A stretch of 31,573 nt of DNA from NCBI GenBank assembly GCA_035640455.1, contig DASQWB010000155.1, positions 1-31,573 of the forward strand, given 5' to 3'. The stretch comes from AC-50 sp035640455 (lineage in GTDB: Bacteria > Actinomycetota > Thermoleophilia > Gaiellales > Gaiellaceae). Made by a program: the position numbers and the translations under genes. The notes under the pieces are model-generated. The model was given only the letters and a program-made list of their open reading frames with translations, ran no database searches and was not told the DNA's origin. Below, in pieces: positions 7,997 to 16,357 of the stretch (position 1 is its first letter; every line of letters starts with the position of its first letter).

Positions 7997-8019
7997 AGGT
8001 GCGGCGGCTGCCGCCACCT
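7997..8019. other. Inverted repeat between pyrK and the IPT/TIG gene
   Basis: The plus strand reads AGGTGCGGCGG-CTG-CCGCCACCT, a GC-rich stem with a small bulge. It lies downstream of the pyrK stop and upstream of the IPT/TIG gene on the minus strand. No T-run follows, so it is only a possible weak terminator or processing site. No convincing promoter is seen between it and 7944. Confidence 0.4.
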
Positions 8020-8038
8020 ACCCTTTTGGGGAGTTTTC

Positions 8039-8707
8039 TCAGGCGGCGGTCAGCACCGGGCCCTCGACGCAGAGCCGCTGCAGCTCGCCGCCGATCTCGA
8101 CGGCGCAGCCGTAGCAGGCCCCGAAGCCGCAGGCCATCGGCGCTTCCCACGCGAGCTGCGCGCCGGGGACGAGCCGCCGGATCGCCTCGAGCATCGGCTC
8201 CGGGCCGCAGGCGAGGACGTCGCGGTCGCGGGGCATCACCTCGGTCACGAGCGTCGGCTCGACGACGACCTCGGCGTGCGGGAGCAGCTCCGCCGCCTCG
8301 GCGTGGCGCGGGGAGCGGAAGCCGAGAATCGCCGGCGGCTCGCCGAGCGCCTGTGACAGGTACGGGAGGGGCGCGATCCCGATCCCGCCGCCGACGAGGA
8401 GCGGCCGCTCGACGCCGAGGCGGAAGCCGTTCCCGAGCGGGCCGAGGACGGTGAGCGCATCCCTGTGCACTAGTGCACAAAGCGCCCGCGTGCCGGGGCC
8501 GATCGGGTCGATCAGGAACGCGAGCTCGCCGCGCGGCGCGAGGCAGACGCTCATCGGCCGCGGCAGGAGCCGGCCCGGTGCCTCGAGCATGAAGAACTGG
8601 CCCGGCCGGCCCGAGTCGAGGCCGCCACGCCGAAGGCGGAGCAGCGTGTAGGGCCCGACCGCCTCGGTCGCGAGGACGCTAAGCCGTGCGCGTCTCGCCG
8701 TCGCCAA
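8039..8707 (-). CDS. pyrK: Dihydroorotate dehydrogenase electron-transfer subunit PyrK
   Basis: This iron-sulfur flavoprotein carries electrons from PyrD to NAD. The chosen TTG start at 8707 gives 222 residues, has AGGA six bases upstream and fits the family length of about 220-260; longer versions would run back into carB in another frame. Motifs in order are the FAD-binding RPMSV (residues 50-54), the NAD-binding GGGIGIAPLPYL (107-118), the ACGPEPML stretch, and the [2Fe-2S] ligands Cys193, Cys198, Cys201 and Cys213 in CGFGACYGC and RLCVEGPV. It overlaps carB by 29 bp, which suggests coupling. Its partner pyrD is separated from it by the 4-kb IPT/TIG gene. Confidence 0.93.
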   Translation of the reverse strand: MATARRARLSVLATEAVGPYTLLRLRRGGLDSGRPGQFFMLEAPGRLLPRPMSVCLAPRGELAFLIDPIGPGTRALCALVHRDALTVLGPLGNGFRLGVERPLLVGGGIGIAPLPYLSQALGEPPAILGFRSPRHAEAAELLPHAEVVVEPTLVTEVMPRDRDVLACGPEPMLEAIRRLVPGAQLAWEAPMACGFGACYGCAVEIGGELQRLCVEGPVLTAA

Positions 8708-11700
8708 TTCGTTCCTGAAGCGAGAGCGCGGCCTCGGCGCGTGCGTTCGCGATCGCGTGCACGGCCGCGGCGGCGCCGGCGAGCGTCGTGATGCACGGCA
8801 CCCGCGCGACGAGCGCCGCCTCGCGGATGAGGTAGCCGTCGGCGCGGGCATGCGAGCCGTCGGGCGTGTTCACGACGAGGTCGCAGCGGCGGCGGCGGAC
8901 GAGGTCGACGACCGCGGCGCCCTTCTCCACCGCCTCGACCCGGAGCCCGGCCGCGGCGAGGGTGCGCGCCGTGCCGTTCGTCGCGACGAGCTCGAAGCCG
9001 AGGCCCGCGAGCGCGGCGGCCACGGGCACGAGCGCGGGCTTGTCAATGTCGCGCACGGAGAGGAACGCGGTCCCCAGGCTCGGCAGCGGCCGCCCCGCCG
9101 CGCGCTCGGCCTTCGCGAACGCGGTCGGGAGGTCGGCCGCGCTCGCCATCACCTCGCCCGTCGAGCGCATCTCCGGGCCGAGCACCGGGTCGCTGCCGGG
9201 GAAGCGGGCGAACGGAAGCACCGCGGCCTTGACGCTCACCTGCTTCGGCGCCGAACGCGCTGCAAGGTCGAGCGCCGCCAGGTCCGTCCCCGCCATGAGC
9301 CGGCAGGCCGCATCGACGAGGTTCACGCCGATCGCCTTGCTCGCGAAGGGCACCGTGCGGGAGGCGCGCGGGTTCGCCTCGAGCACGAAGACCTCGCCGT
9401 CGGCGACCGCGAGCTGGACGTTGAGGAGGCCGACGACGCCGAGCGCGGGTCCGAGCCGCCGGACGACCGCGTCGATCTCGGCGGCGACGGCCGGCGTCAG
9501 CGAGGGCGGCGGCAGGACGCAGGCCGAGTCGCCGGAGTGGACGCCTGCCTCCTCGACGTGCTGCATCGTCGCCGCCACGTGCACGCTGTCGCCGTCGCAG
9601 AGGGCGTCGACGTCGATCTCGACCGCGTCCTCGACGAAGCGGTCGACGAGGACGGGGCCGTGCACCTGCCGCTCGAGCGCCTCGCGCACGTCGGCCGGCC
9701 CGTAGCAGATCCGCATCGCGCGCCCGCCGAGCACGTACGAGGGCCGGACGAGCACCGGGTAGCCGATCCGCTCCGCGGCCGCGACCGCCTGCTCCCACGT
9801 CGAGACGATCTCCCATGCGGGGCAGCGGATGCCGAGCCGGTCGAGGAGACCGGCGAACCGCTCCCGGTCCTCCGCGAGGTCGATCGCGTCGAAGGGGGTG
9901 CCCATGATCCGGAAGCCCGCCGACTCGAGGGCGCGCGCGAGTCGCAACGGGGTCTGGCCCCCGAACTGGATCACGACCCCCTCCGGCCGCTCGCGCTCGC
10001 AGACGGCTAGCACCTCCTCGACGCGGAGCGGCTCGAAGTAGAGCCGGTCGGAGGTGTCGTAGTCGGTCGAGACGGTCTCCGGGTTGCAGTTCACCATCAC
10101 CGCCTCGTAGCCGAGGGCGCGGAAGCTGCGCGCGGCGTGGACGCAGCAGTAGTCGAACTCGATTCCCTGGCCGATCCGGTTCGGGCCGGAGCCGAGGATG
10201 ACGACCCGCGGCGTCCCGCCGGCGGGCACCGCTTCGTCCTGCTCACCGCACGTCGAGTAGAGGTAGTTCGACCGAGCCGCGACCTCGCCGGCGCAGGAGT
10301 CGACGCGGCGGAAGGCCGGCCGCACGCCCCACGCGCGCCGGCTCGCCCGCGCCTCCTCCTCCGTCACCCCGCACGCCTCGGCCACGTCCAGGTCCGACAG
10401 GCCGAGCCGCTTCAGCCGGATCCAGTCGTCGGCGACGAGGTCGTCGAGCGAGCCGAGGTCGAGGAGCGCCTCCTGGATGCGCAGGACCTCGTCCTCGAAG
10501 AACGGGTGCAGGCCCTCGGGGAGGTCGGCGAGCGTCGCCCACGGCGTGCGGGCGCCGGCGTCGAGCTCGCGCGAGCGGAGCGCCTTGAGGAAGGCCTCGG
10601 TGAACGTGCGCCCGATGCCCATCGCCTCGCCGACCGACTTCATCTGCGTGCCGAGGCGGCGCTCCGCTCCCGGGAACTTCTCGAACGCGAAGCGCGGGAA
10701 CTTCACGACGACGTAGTCGAGGCTCGGCTCGAAGCTCGCCGGCGTCGTGCCGGTGAGGTCGTTCGGGATCTCGTCGAGCGTGTAGCCGACGGCGAGCTTG
10801 GCCGCCACCTTCGCGATCGGGTAGCCGGTCGCCTTCGAGGCGAGTGCCGAGGAGCGCGAGACCCGCGGGTTCATCTCGATTACGCGCAGCTCGCCGGTCT
10901 CGCGCTCGCGCGCGAACTGGATGTTCGAGCCGCCCGTGTCGACGCCGATCGCGCGGATCACCGTCGCGGCTGCGTCCCGGAGCTCCTGGTAGGCCTGGTC
11001 GGAGAGCGTCATCTGCGGCGCGACCGTCACCGAGTCGCCGGTGTGCACGCCCATCGGGTCGAGGTTCTCGATCGAGCACACGACGACGACGTTGTCCTTC
11101 GCGTCGCGGACGACCTCGAGCTCGAACTCGTCCCACCCGAGAAGCGACTCCTCGACCAGCACCTGCCCCACCGGGCTCTCTCGGAGGGCCAGGTCGAGGA
11201 GCCGCTGGAACTCGCCCGGCGAGCGAGCCGTGCCGCCGCCGTGGCCACCCAACGTGAACGCGGGCCGGAGGATCACGGGGAAGCGCAGGCCCGACGGCAG
11301 CGGGTCGTCGCGGCGCACGATCCGCGAGGCCGGCACCTGGAGCCCCGCGGCGCGCATCGTCTCGCGGAAGCGTTCGCGGTCCTCGGCGCGGCGGATCGCG
11401 TCGAGCCGGGCGCCGACGAGCTCGATGCCGAGGCTCTCGAGGACGCCGGTCTGCGCGAGTTCGAGGGCGAGGTTGAGCGCCGTCTGGCCCCCCATCGTCG
11501 CGAGCAGCGCGTCGGGCCGCTCCCGCGCGAGCACGTGCGCCACGCCCTCGAGGTCGAGCGGCTCGAGGTACGTCGCGTCGGCGAAGCCCGGGTCGGTCAT
11601 GATCGTCGCCGGGTTGGAGTTGACGACGATCGTGCGGAAGCCGTCCTCGCGCAGCACCTTGAGCGCCTGACAGCCCGCGTAGTCGAACTCGCAGGCCTGG

Positions 11701-11762
11701 CCGACGACGATCGGCCCCGAGCCGATCAGGCAGATCGAGCGGAGGTCGCTACGCCGCGGCAC
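8679..11762 (-). CDS. carB: Carbamoyl-phosphate synthase, large subunit
   Basis: The enzyme makes carbamoyl phosphate from bicarbonate, two ATP and ammonia delivered by CarA. The 1027-residue protein holds two ATP-grasp halves. The first begins with ICLIGSGPIVVGQACEFDYAG and contains VNSNPATIMTDP and MGGQTALNLAL; the second begins near VVILGSGPNRIGQGIEFDYCC and contains MVNCNPETVSTDYD and QFGGQTPLRLA. The C-terminal MGS-like allosteric domain ends the protein. The GTG start at 11762 has GAGGTGG upstream and overlaps the carA stop by 14 bp; in-frame sequence further upstream is non-homologous and lies within carA. pyrK follows with a 29-bp overlap. Confidence 0.97.
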   Translation of the reverse strand: MPRRSDLRSICLIGSGPIVVGQACEFDYAGCQALKVLREDGFRTIVVNSNPATIMTDPGFADATYLEPLDLEGVAHVLARERPDALLATMGGQTALNLALELAQTGVLESLGIELVGARLDAIRRAEDRERFRETMRAAGLQVPASRIVRRDDPLPSGLRFPVILRPAFTLGGHGGGTARSPGEFQRLLDLALRESPVGQVLVEESLLGWDEFELEVVRDAKDNVVVVCSIENLDPMGVHTGDSVTVAPQMTLSDQAYQELRDAAATVIRAIGVDTGGSNIQFARERETGELRVIEMNPRVSRSSALASKATGYPIAKVAAKLAVGYTLDEIPNDLTGTTPASFEPSLDYVVVKFPRFAFEKFPGAERRLGTQMKSVGEAMGIGRTFTEAFLKALRSRELDAGARTPWATLADLPEGLHPFFEDEVLRIQEALLDLGSLDDLVADDWIRLKRLGLSDLDVAEACGVTEEEARASRRAWGVRPAFRRVDSCAGEVAARSNYLYSTCGEQDEAVPAGGTPRVVILGSGPNRIGQGIEFDYCCVHAARSFRALGYEAVMVNCNPETVSTDYDTSDRLYFEPLRVEEVLAVCERERPEGVVIQFGGQTPLRLARALESAGFRIMGTPFDAIDLAEDRERFAGLLDRLGIRCPAWEIVSTWEQAVAAAERIGYPVLVRPSYVLGGRAMRICYGPADVREALERQVHGPVLVDRFVEDAVEIDVDALCDGDSVHVAATMQHVEEAGVHSGDSACVLPPPSLTPAVAAEIDAVVRRLGPALGVVGLLNVQLAVADGEVFVLEANPRASRTVPFASKAIGVNLVDAACRLMAGTDLAALDLAARSAPKQVSVKAAVLPFARFPGSDPVLGPEMRSTGEVMASAADLPTAFAKAERAAGRPLPSLGTAFLSVRDIDKPALVPVAAALAGLGFELVATNGTARTLAAAGLRVEAVEKGAAVVDLVRRRRCDLVVNTPDGSHARADGYLIREAALVARVPCITTLAGAAAAVHAIANARAEAALSLQERIGDGETRTA

Positions 11763-12789
11763 GCGCCACCTCGTCGACCCAGCCTTCGAGGAGCGGCCAC
11801 GCGTCGTGCGGTCCCGGCCCCGCCTCGGGGTGGAACTGCGCCGAGCGGGCGCGAAGCTCGGGGAAGTCGAACCCTTCGACGGTCTGGTCGTAGAGCGACA
11901 CGTGCGTCGCCTCGGCGTCGTCGGACGGCGCAACCGCGAAGCCGTGGTTCTGGCTCGTCACGAGGACGCGGCCCGTCGCGCGCTCGAGCACCGGATGGTT
12001 GGCGCCGCGGTGGCCGAAAGGGAGCTTGAAGGTCTCGTGGCCGGTCGCCAGGCCGAGCAGCTGGTGGCCGAGGCAGATGCCGAGCACCGGCACCCGGCCG
12101 AGCAGGTCGCGGAGCACGGCGACCTCGCCGTGCAGCGGCTCCGGATCACCGGGGCCGTTCGAGAGGACGATGCCGTCGTGGCCGGCGAGCGTGTCGGCGT
12201 CGACGTCGTGCGGGTAGACCGTGACGGCAGCGCCCGCTCCCGCGAGCCGGCGGAGGATCGAGCGCTTGCACCCGTAGTCGACGACGGCCACGTCCACGCG
12301 GCCGACGTCCGAGTAGACGTAGGGCTCGGGCGTCGACACCGCGGCGGCGAGTGCTCGCCCCTTCATCGGCGGCCGCTCGTTCACCGCGCGCACCGCCTCC
12401 TCGACCGAGCCGCCGCCCGCGACGACGACGCCGCGCATCGCCCCCTCCTCGCGGAGGTGGAGGACGAGCGAGCGCGTGTCGACCCCCGTGAGCGCCGGGA
12501 CGCCCCGCTCCTGGAGCCAGTCCGTCCAGGCGGGCCCGCGCGCCTCGCGCATCACCGCCGCGCGCACGTGGATTCGGCTCGACTCCGACCGGCCCTTGGC
12601 GACGCCGTAGTTGCCGACCATCGGCGCGGTGAAGCAGAGGAGCTGCTCGGCGTAGCTCGGGTCGGTGACGAGCTCCTGGTAGCCCGTCATCGACGTCGCG
12701 AACACGGCCTCGCCGAACGCGAAGCCCGGCGCGCCGACGGACTCGCCGCGGAAGACCGTGCCGTCCTCGAGCGCGAGGAAGCCGGTCAT
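11749..12789 (-). CDS. carA: Carbamoyl-phosphate synthase, small (glutaminase) subunit
   Basis: This subunit hydrolyses glutamine and channels ammonia to CarB. The 346-residue protein starts MTGFLALEDGTVFRGES. It has the class I amidotransferase motifs: the nucleophile in VLGICLGHQLLGLA and the His/Glu pair in AQFHPEAGPGPHDA. The ATG at 12789 overlaps the upstream nucleotidyltransferase stop as ATGA and is preceded by GGAGGAGGCGAGACG. Overlap with carB is 14 bp. CarA and CarB sit in the pyr block, so carbamoyl phosphate for pyrimidines is probably controlled together with ATCase. Confidence 0.97.
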   Translation of the reverse strand: MTGFLALEDGTVFRGESVGAPGFAFGEAVFATSMTGYQELVTDPSYAEQLLCFTAPMVGNYGVAKGRSESSRIHVRAAVMREARGPAWTDWLQERGVPALTGVDTRSLVLHLREEGAMRGVVVAGGGSVEEAVRAVNERPPMKGRALAAAVSTPEPYVYSDVGRVDVAVVDYGCKRSILRRLAGAGAAVTVYPHDVDADTLAGHDGIVLSNGPGDPEPLHGEVAVLRDLLGRVPVLGICLGHQLLGLATGHETFKLPFGHRGANHPVLERATGRVLVTSQNHGFAVAPSDDAEATHVSLYDQTVEGFDFPELRARSAQFHPEAGPGPHDAWPLLEGWVDEVARAAA

Positions 12790-13331
12790 CGTCTCGCCTC
12801 CTCCTTCGTCATCCAAGTGCCGTGCTCGAGGTAGTGCCGTGCCCGGATCGCGTGCGGGCGGGCGGGCTCGTCGTCCCGCTCCTCGGCCCAGCGGAGCATC
12901 TCCTCCGCCGCGCGTCGCGTCTCGGCCTGCGTCACCGGCTCGAGCAGCTCGCGCCACGGCCGCCCGCGCAGCGGCTGCGAGCGCTCCTGCGCGATCGCCG
13001 CGTCGAGCACGAACCAGAACACGGGCTCCCCGTCGCCGTCGGGGTAGTTCAGCTCGTACGCCGGCGGCCTCGCGCCGGCGGCATAGACGACGAGCTCGAG
13101 CCTCCGCACCGGCGGAGCCAGCTCGTCCTGGGCGCGCCTGACACCCGCCCGCTCGTCGGCGTCGAGCGGTCGCTCGACCACGACGACGACGTCGAGATCG
13201 CTCGCAGCGGGATCGAAGCCGCCGAGCAGGCCCGAGCCGAGCACGTACGCGCCGGCCACGGGAACGACGGCGTCGACCGCGTCGACGACCTCGGCCACAT
13301 ATGTCTCGATGCGCGCCACGACGGCGGTCAC
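12786..13331 (-). CDS. Nucleotidyltransferase-fold protein embedded in the pyr operon
   Basis: This 181-residue protein has the polymerase-beta-like nucleotidyltransferase signature GSGLLGGFDPAASDLDV (about residues 32-48), with the two metal-binding Asp residues at 45 and 47. The remainder, with ELNYPDGDGEPVFWFVLD and a helical C-terminus, resembles the aminoglycoside adenylyltransferase (AadA-like) side of the superfamily, but the substrate cannot be deduced. The GTG start overlaps the pyrC stop as GTGA, and its stop overlaps carA as ATGA. It is thus locked into the operon between pyrC and carA, where mycobacteria have a different small gene. No HEPN partner is adjacent, so a toxin-antitoxin role is not supported. 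Confidence 0.8.
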   Translation of the reverse strand: MTAVVARIETYVAEVVDAVDAVVPVAGAYVLGSGLLGGFDPAASDLDVVVVVERPLDADERAGVRRAQDELAPPVRRLELVVYAAGARPPAYELNYPDGDGEPVFWFVLDAAIAQERSQPLRGRPWRELLEPVTQAETRRAAEEMLRWAEERDDEPARPHAIRARHYLEHGTWMTKEEARR

Positions 13332-14629
13332 GCCTCGAACACGACCCTTCCGGCGGCGACGGTCATCCGGACTCGGCCGCGCAGCGTCTTCCCGAGGAGC
13401 CACGAATTGGCCGAGAGCGATCGGAAGCTCTCTTCGCGGACGCGCCAGGTCGCGCTCGGGTCGAGGAGGACGAGGTTGGCCGGCGCGCCGACCGCGACCC
13501 GCGGCGGCTCGAGCCCGTACACGCGCGAGGGCCCCGCCGACATGCGTTCGACGAGCGTCGCGAGCGGGAGCAGGCCCGGCTCGACGAGGTGCGTGTTGAG
13601 GGCGGCGAAGGCTGTCTCGAGGCCCGTCACGCCGAACGGAGCCGCCTCGAACGGCGCCTCCTTCTCGTGCCGGGCGTGCGGCGCATGATCCGACGCTACC
13701 GAGGAGATGTTGCCGTTGCGTAAGGCGGCGAGGAGGGCAGCGCGGTCCTCCTCCGCACGCAGCGGTGGGTTCATCTTCACGTTCGGGTCGAGCGAGCGGA
13801 CGGCCTCGTCGGTGAGGCATAGGTGGTGCGGCGTCACCTCGGCCGTGGCCGCGACGCCCGCCGCCTGCGCCGCCTCGAGCGCCGCGGCCGACTCGCGCGC
13901 CGAGAGGTGGAGCAGGTGGACGGGCTGGCCCTCGTAGGCGGCGAGCGCGAGGTCGCGCTCCACCATCAGGCTCTCCGCGACCGACGGATAGCCGGCGAAG
14001 CCGAGCTCGGCCGAGACCGCGCCCTCGTGCATGTGCCCGCCGCGGGACAGCGTCGGCTCCTCACAGTGGAGCGCGAGCCGCCGCCCCGCGACCTGCGCGT
14101 ACTGGAGCGCGCGGCGCATCAGACCCGCCGAGGCGACCGGTACTCCGTCGTCGCTGAACCCGGCTGCGCCCGCGTCGGCGAGCTCCGCCATCTCCGTCAG
14201 CTCCGCGCCGCGCTGGCCCTTCGAGATCGCCGCGAGGAAGCCGACGGGGATGTCGGCCTCCGCCCGCGCCCGCTCGACGAGCGCGCCCAGCACCGCCGCC
14301 GAGTCGACGACCGGCTCGGTGTTCGGCATTGCGAGGATGGCGCAAAAGCCGCCGGCCGCCGCGGCGCGAGTGCCGGAGGCGATCGTCTCCTCGTCCTCGC
14401 GCCCCGGCGTGCGCAGATGGACATGGGGGTCGACGAAGGCCGGTGCGAGGACGAGCCCGGTTCCGTCGACGATCCGGTGTGCATTGCCGTCGACCTTCGT
14501 CCCGATCTCGGTCACGAGGCCCGCGTCGGTGCGCACGTCGAGGATCGCGTCGATTCCCTCCGTGGGATCGACGACGCGCGCCCCGCGGATCACGAGGTCG
14601 TCGGCGCGGCCGCTCTTCGCGACGAGCAT
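13328..14629 (-). CDS. pyrC: Dihydroorotase (class I)
   Basis: The zinc amidohydrolase cyclises carbamoyl aspartate to dihydroorotate. The 433-residue protein has the metal-binding DPHVHLR (His69, His71), the substrate motif MPNTEP, HCEE, LLHLSARES with a metal His, and VASDHAPH with the catalytic Asp. Length and motifs match the class I enzymes found with ATCase in actinobacteria. The ATG at 14629 shares one base with the pyrB stop (TGATG), and the stop overlaps the nucleotidyltransferase start. An in-frame extension upstream of 14629 would lie within pyrB and is not homologous. Confidence 0.97.
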   Translation of the reverse strand: MLVAKSGRADDLVIRGARVVDPTEGIDAILDVRTDAGLVTEIGTKVDGNAHRIVDGTGLVLAPAFVDPHVHLRTPGREDEETIASGTRAAAAGGFCAILAMPNTEPVVDSAAVLGALVERARAEADIPVGFLAAISKGQRGAELTEMAELADAGAAGFSDDGVPVASAGLMRRALQYAQVAGRRLALHCEEPTLSRGGHMHEGAVSAELGFAGYPSVAESLMVERDLALAAYEGQPVHLLHLSARESAAALEAAQAAGVAATAEVTPHHLCLTDEAVRSLDPNVKMNPPLRAEEDRAALLAALRNGNISSVASDHAPHARHEKEAPFEAAPFGVTGLETAFAALNTHLVEPGLLPLATLVERMSAGPSRVYGLEPPRVAVGAPANLVLLDPSATWRVREESFRSLSANSWLLGKTLRGRVRMTVAAGRVVFEA

Positions 14630-15624
14630 CACGCAACCTCCACGGCCGCGGCCTCCTGCACCCCGACGGGCCCACCGGTCAGCAGGTCGTAGAGCACCGC
14701 CATCCGGACGACGAGGCCGGCGCGCACCTGCGTCTCGACGAGCGCGTCGGCGGCGTCGGCGACCCGGCCGTCGATCTCGACGCCCCGGTTCATCGGCCCG
14801 GGGTGCATCACCTTCTGCCCCGGCCGCAGCCGCTCCGGGGTCACGCCCCAACGGGCCGTGTACTCGCGCAAGCTCGGGACGTAGTTCGCGCCCTCCTCCA
14901 TCCGCTCGCGCTGCATGCGGAGGACGTAGACGACGTCGGCGGCGCCGATCGCGGCGATGTCGGTGGAGGCCTCGCAGCCGAGCGCCTCGATCCCCCGCGG
15001 CAGGAGCGCCGGCGGCCCGACGAGCGTCACGCGCGCGCCCATCAGCACGAGCGCCTGGACGTTCGAGCGCGCGACCCGCGAGTGCAGGACGTCGCCGACG
15101 ATCGCGACGTGGAGGCCGTCGATCCGCTGGAACTCCTCCTGGATCGTGTACAGGTCGAGGAGCGCCTGCGTCGGGTGCTGGTGCTTGCCGTCGCCGGCGT
15201 TCACGACGTGCGCGGCGGTGTGCCGGGCGACGAGGTGCGGCGCGCCGATCTGCGGGTGGCGGATGACGATGACGTCCGGGTCGTACGCCCCGATCGTTAG
15301 GGCCGTGTCCTTCAGCGACTCGCCCTTGTCGACGGAGGAGCCGGCGGCCTTGACCGACATCGTGTCCGCCGAAAGGCGCTTCGCCGCGAGCTCGAAGCTC
15401 GACGACGTGCGCGTCGACGACTCGTAGAAGAGATTGACGACGGTGCGGCCGCGCAGCGTCGGGAGCTTCTTCATCTCCCGCTCGAGGCTGCGCTCGAAGC
15501 TGCGCGCGGTCGCGAGCAGCCGCTCGACGTCGTCGCGCGAGAGGTCGCGGATCGAGATCAGGTGCCGCCTCGCAGAGGTCGCAGGCGGCGGCAGGTCCTC
15601 GCGCATCAGGCGCAGCTCAGCCAT
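14629..15624 (-). CDS. pyrB: Aspartate carbamoyltransferase, catalytic subunit
   Basis: The enzyme joins carbamoyl phosphate and aspartate, the first committed step to UMP. The 331-residue protein has the carbamoyl-phosphate motif FYESSTRTSSSFE (about residues 67-79), GDGKHQHPTQALLDLYTI, VGDVLHSRVARS, and MHPGPMNRGVEI. No pyrI regulatory subunit is seen. The ATG at 15624 has GGAGGAGAG just upstream and overlaps the pyrR stop by 8 bp; about 20 extra N-terminal residues precede the usual family start at HLISIRDLS. It is the second gene of the operon and so falls under whatever PyrR does at the leader. Confidence 0.97.
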   Translation of the reverse strand: MAELRLMREDLPPPATSARRHLISIRDLSRDDVERLLATARSFERSLEREMKKLPTLRGRTVVNLFYESSTRTSSSFELAAKRLSADTMSVKAAGSSVDKGESLKDTALTIGAYDPDVIVIRHPQIGAPHLVARHTAAHVVNAGDGKHQHPTQALLDLYTIQEEFQRIDGLHVAIVGDVLHSRVARSNVQALVLMGARVTLVGPPALLPRGIEALGCEASTDIAAIGAADVVYVLRMQRERMEEGANYVPSLREYTARWGVTPERLRPGQKVMHPGPMNRGVEIDGRVADAADALVETQVRAGLVVRMAVLYDLLTGGPVGVQEAAAVEVA

Positions 15625-16207
15625 CGCTCTCCTCCTCGGCGGTCGAGATCAGCAGGACGCGGTCGACCTCGTCCACCTCAAGGAGCTGCACCTGGATGCG
15701 CTCCTCGCGCGAGGTCGGGAGGTTCTTGCCGACGTAGTCAGGGCGGATCGGCAGCTCGCGGTGGCCGCGGTCGACGAGGACGGCGAGCTGGACGCGGGCG
15801 GGCCGGCCGTAGTCGAAGAGCGCGTCGATCGCGGCGCGGATCGTGCGGCCGGTGTAGAGGACGTCGTCGACGAGGACGACCGTCCGTCCCTCGAGCGGGA
15901 AGTCGAGCTGCGTCGCGCGGACGACCGGCTGCGCGTGGAGCGGCGCCTCGCCGCCGCGCACCTGGACGTCGTCGCGGTAGAAGGTGATGTCGACGGTGCC
16001 GAGGGCGGGTGCGACGCCGGCGCGCTCCTCGACCAGCCGCCGGAGTCGCTGCGCGAGCGGCACGCCGCGGGTGTGGATGCCGACGAGCGCGACGTCGTCG
16101 AGGTCGGCGTTCCGCTCGATGATCTCGTGCGCGATCCGGGAGAGCGTGCGGTCGAGCGCGATCTCGTCGAGCAGGATCTTCCCGGCCGTGCGGGCAGGCA
16201 GTGCCAT
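15617..16207 (-). CDS. pyrR: PyrR, pyrimidine operon regulator / uracil phosphoribosyltransferase
   Basis: PyrR senses UMP/UTP and binds pyr mRNA, and it also has uracil phosphoribosyltransferase activity. The 196-residue protein shows the PRPP-binding motif VVLVDDVLYTGRTIRAA (about residues 109-125), the GIHTRGVPLAQRL loop, VDITFYRDD, and the end DYVGKNLPTSREERIQV. The ATG at 16207 has a strong AAAGGAGG at 8 bases. As the first gene of the operon it is preceded by a promoter-like sequence (16262-16290) and a hairpin (16219-16236) that resembles the PyrR recognition RNA. This suggests that PyrR represses translation of its own operon, as proposed for mycobacteria. Confidence 0.97.
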   Translation of the reverse strand: MALPARTAGKILLDEIALDRTLSRIAHEIIERNADLDDVALVGIHTRGVPLAQRLRRLVEERAGVAPALGTVDITFYRDDVQVRGGEAPLHAQPVVRATQLDFPLEGRTVVLVDDVLYTGRTIRAAIDALFDYGRPARVQLAVLVDRGHRELPIRPDYVGKNLPTSREERIQVQLLEVDEVDRVLLISTAEEESDG

Positions 16208-16218
16208 TCGCCTCCTTT

Positions 16219-16236
16219 CCGGCCTCGCTGGACCGG
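16219..16236 (-). promoter_or_regulatory. Candidate PyrR-binding RNA hairpin in the pyrR leader
   Basis: The transcript reads CCGGUCCAGCGAGGCCGG. CCGG pairs with CCGG and CC with GG around an AGCGA loop, and UCCAGCGAGGCC fits the known PyrR recognition core (about UCCNGNGAGGCU). It ends three bases before the AAAGGAGG ribosome-binding site, so bound PyrR could block translation. No antiterminator/terminator pair is evident in the short leader. Confidence 0.65.
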
Positions 16237-16261
16237 GTTAAAGGGGTGCGGGTCGCGCGGG

Positions 16262-16290
16262 AGCCTAACGCCCCGCCCGGACGGCGCCAA
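16262..16290 (-). promoter_or_regulatory. Candidate promoter of the pyr operon
   Basis: On the minus strand TTGGCG (16285-16290) and TAGGCT (16262-16267) are 17 bp apart. The implied leader of about 50 nt would contain the PyrR-type hairpin and the pyrR ribosome-binding site. The S9 peptidase gene is divergent and starts 68 bp beyond the -35. Confidence 0.55.
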
Positions 16291-16357
16291 AGATCGCGGC
16301 CCCAGTGCGGCGCGTCGAGATCGCGCGCCCGAGCCGCGTGTATGACAGATTGGCCTC

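Noticed and set aside
12786..13331. Toxin-antitoxin module of the MNT/HEPN type
   Set aside because: No HEPN gene is next to this nucleotidyltransferase or to the one at 29532-30284; neighbours are metabolic genes.
16208..16357. Attenuator with terminator/antiterminator in the pyrR leader
   Set aside because: The leader is only about 50 nt and shows one hairpin and no T-run, so translation control is more likely.
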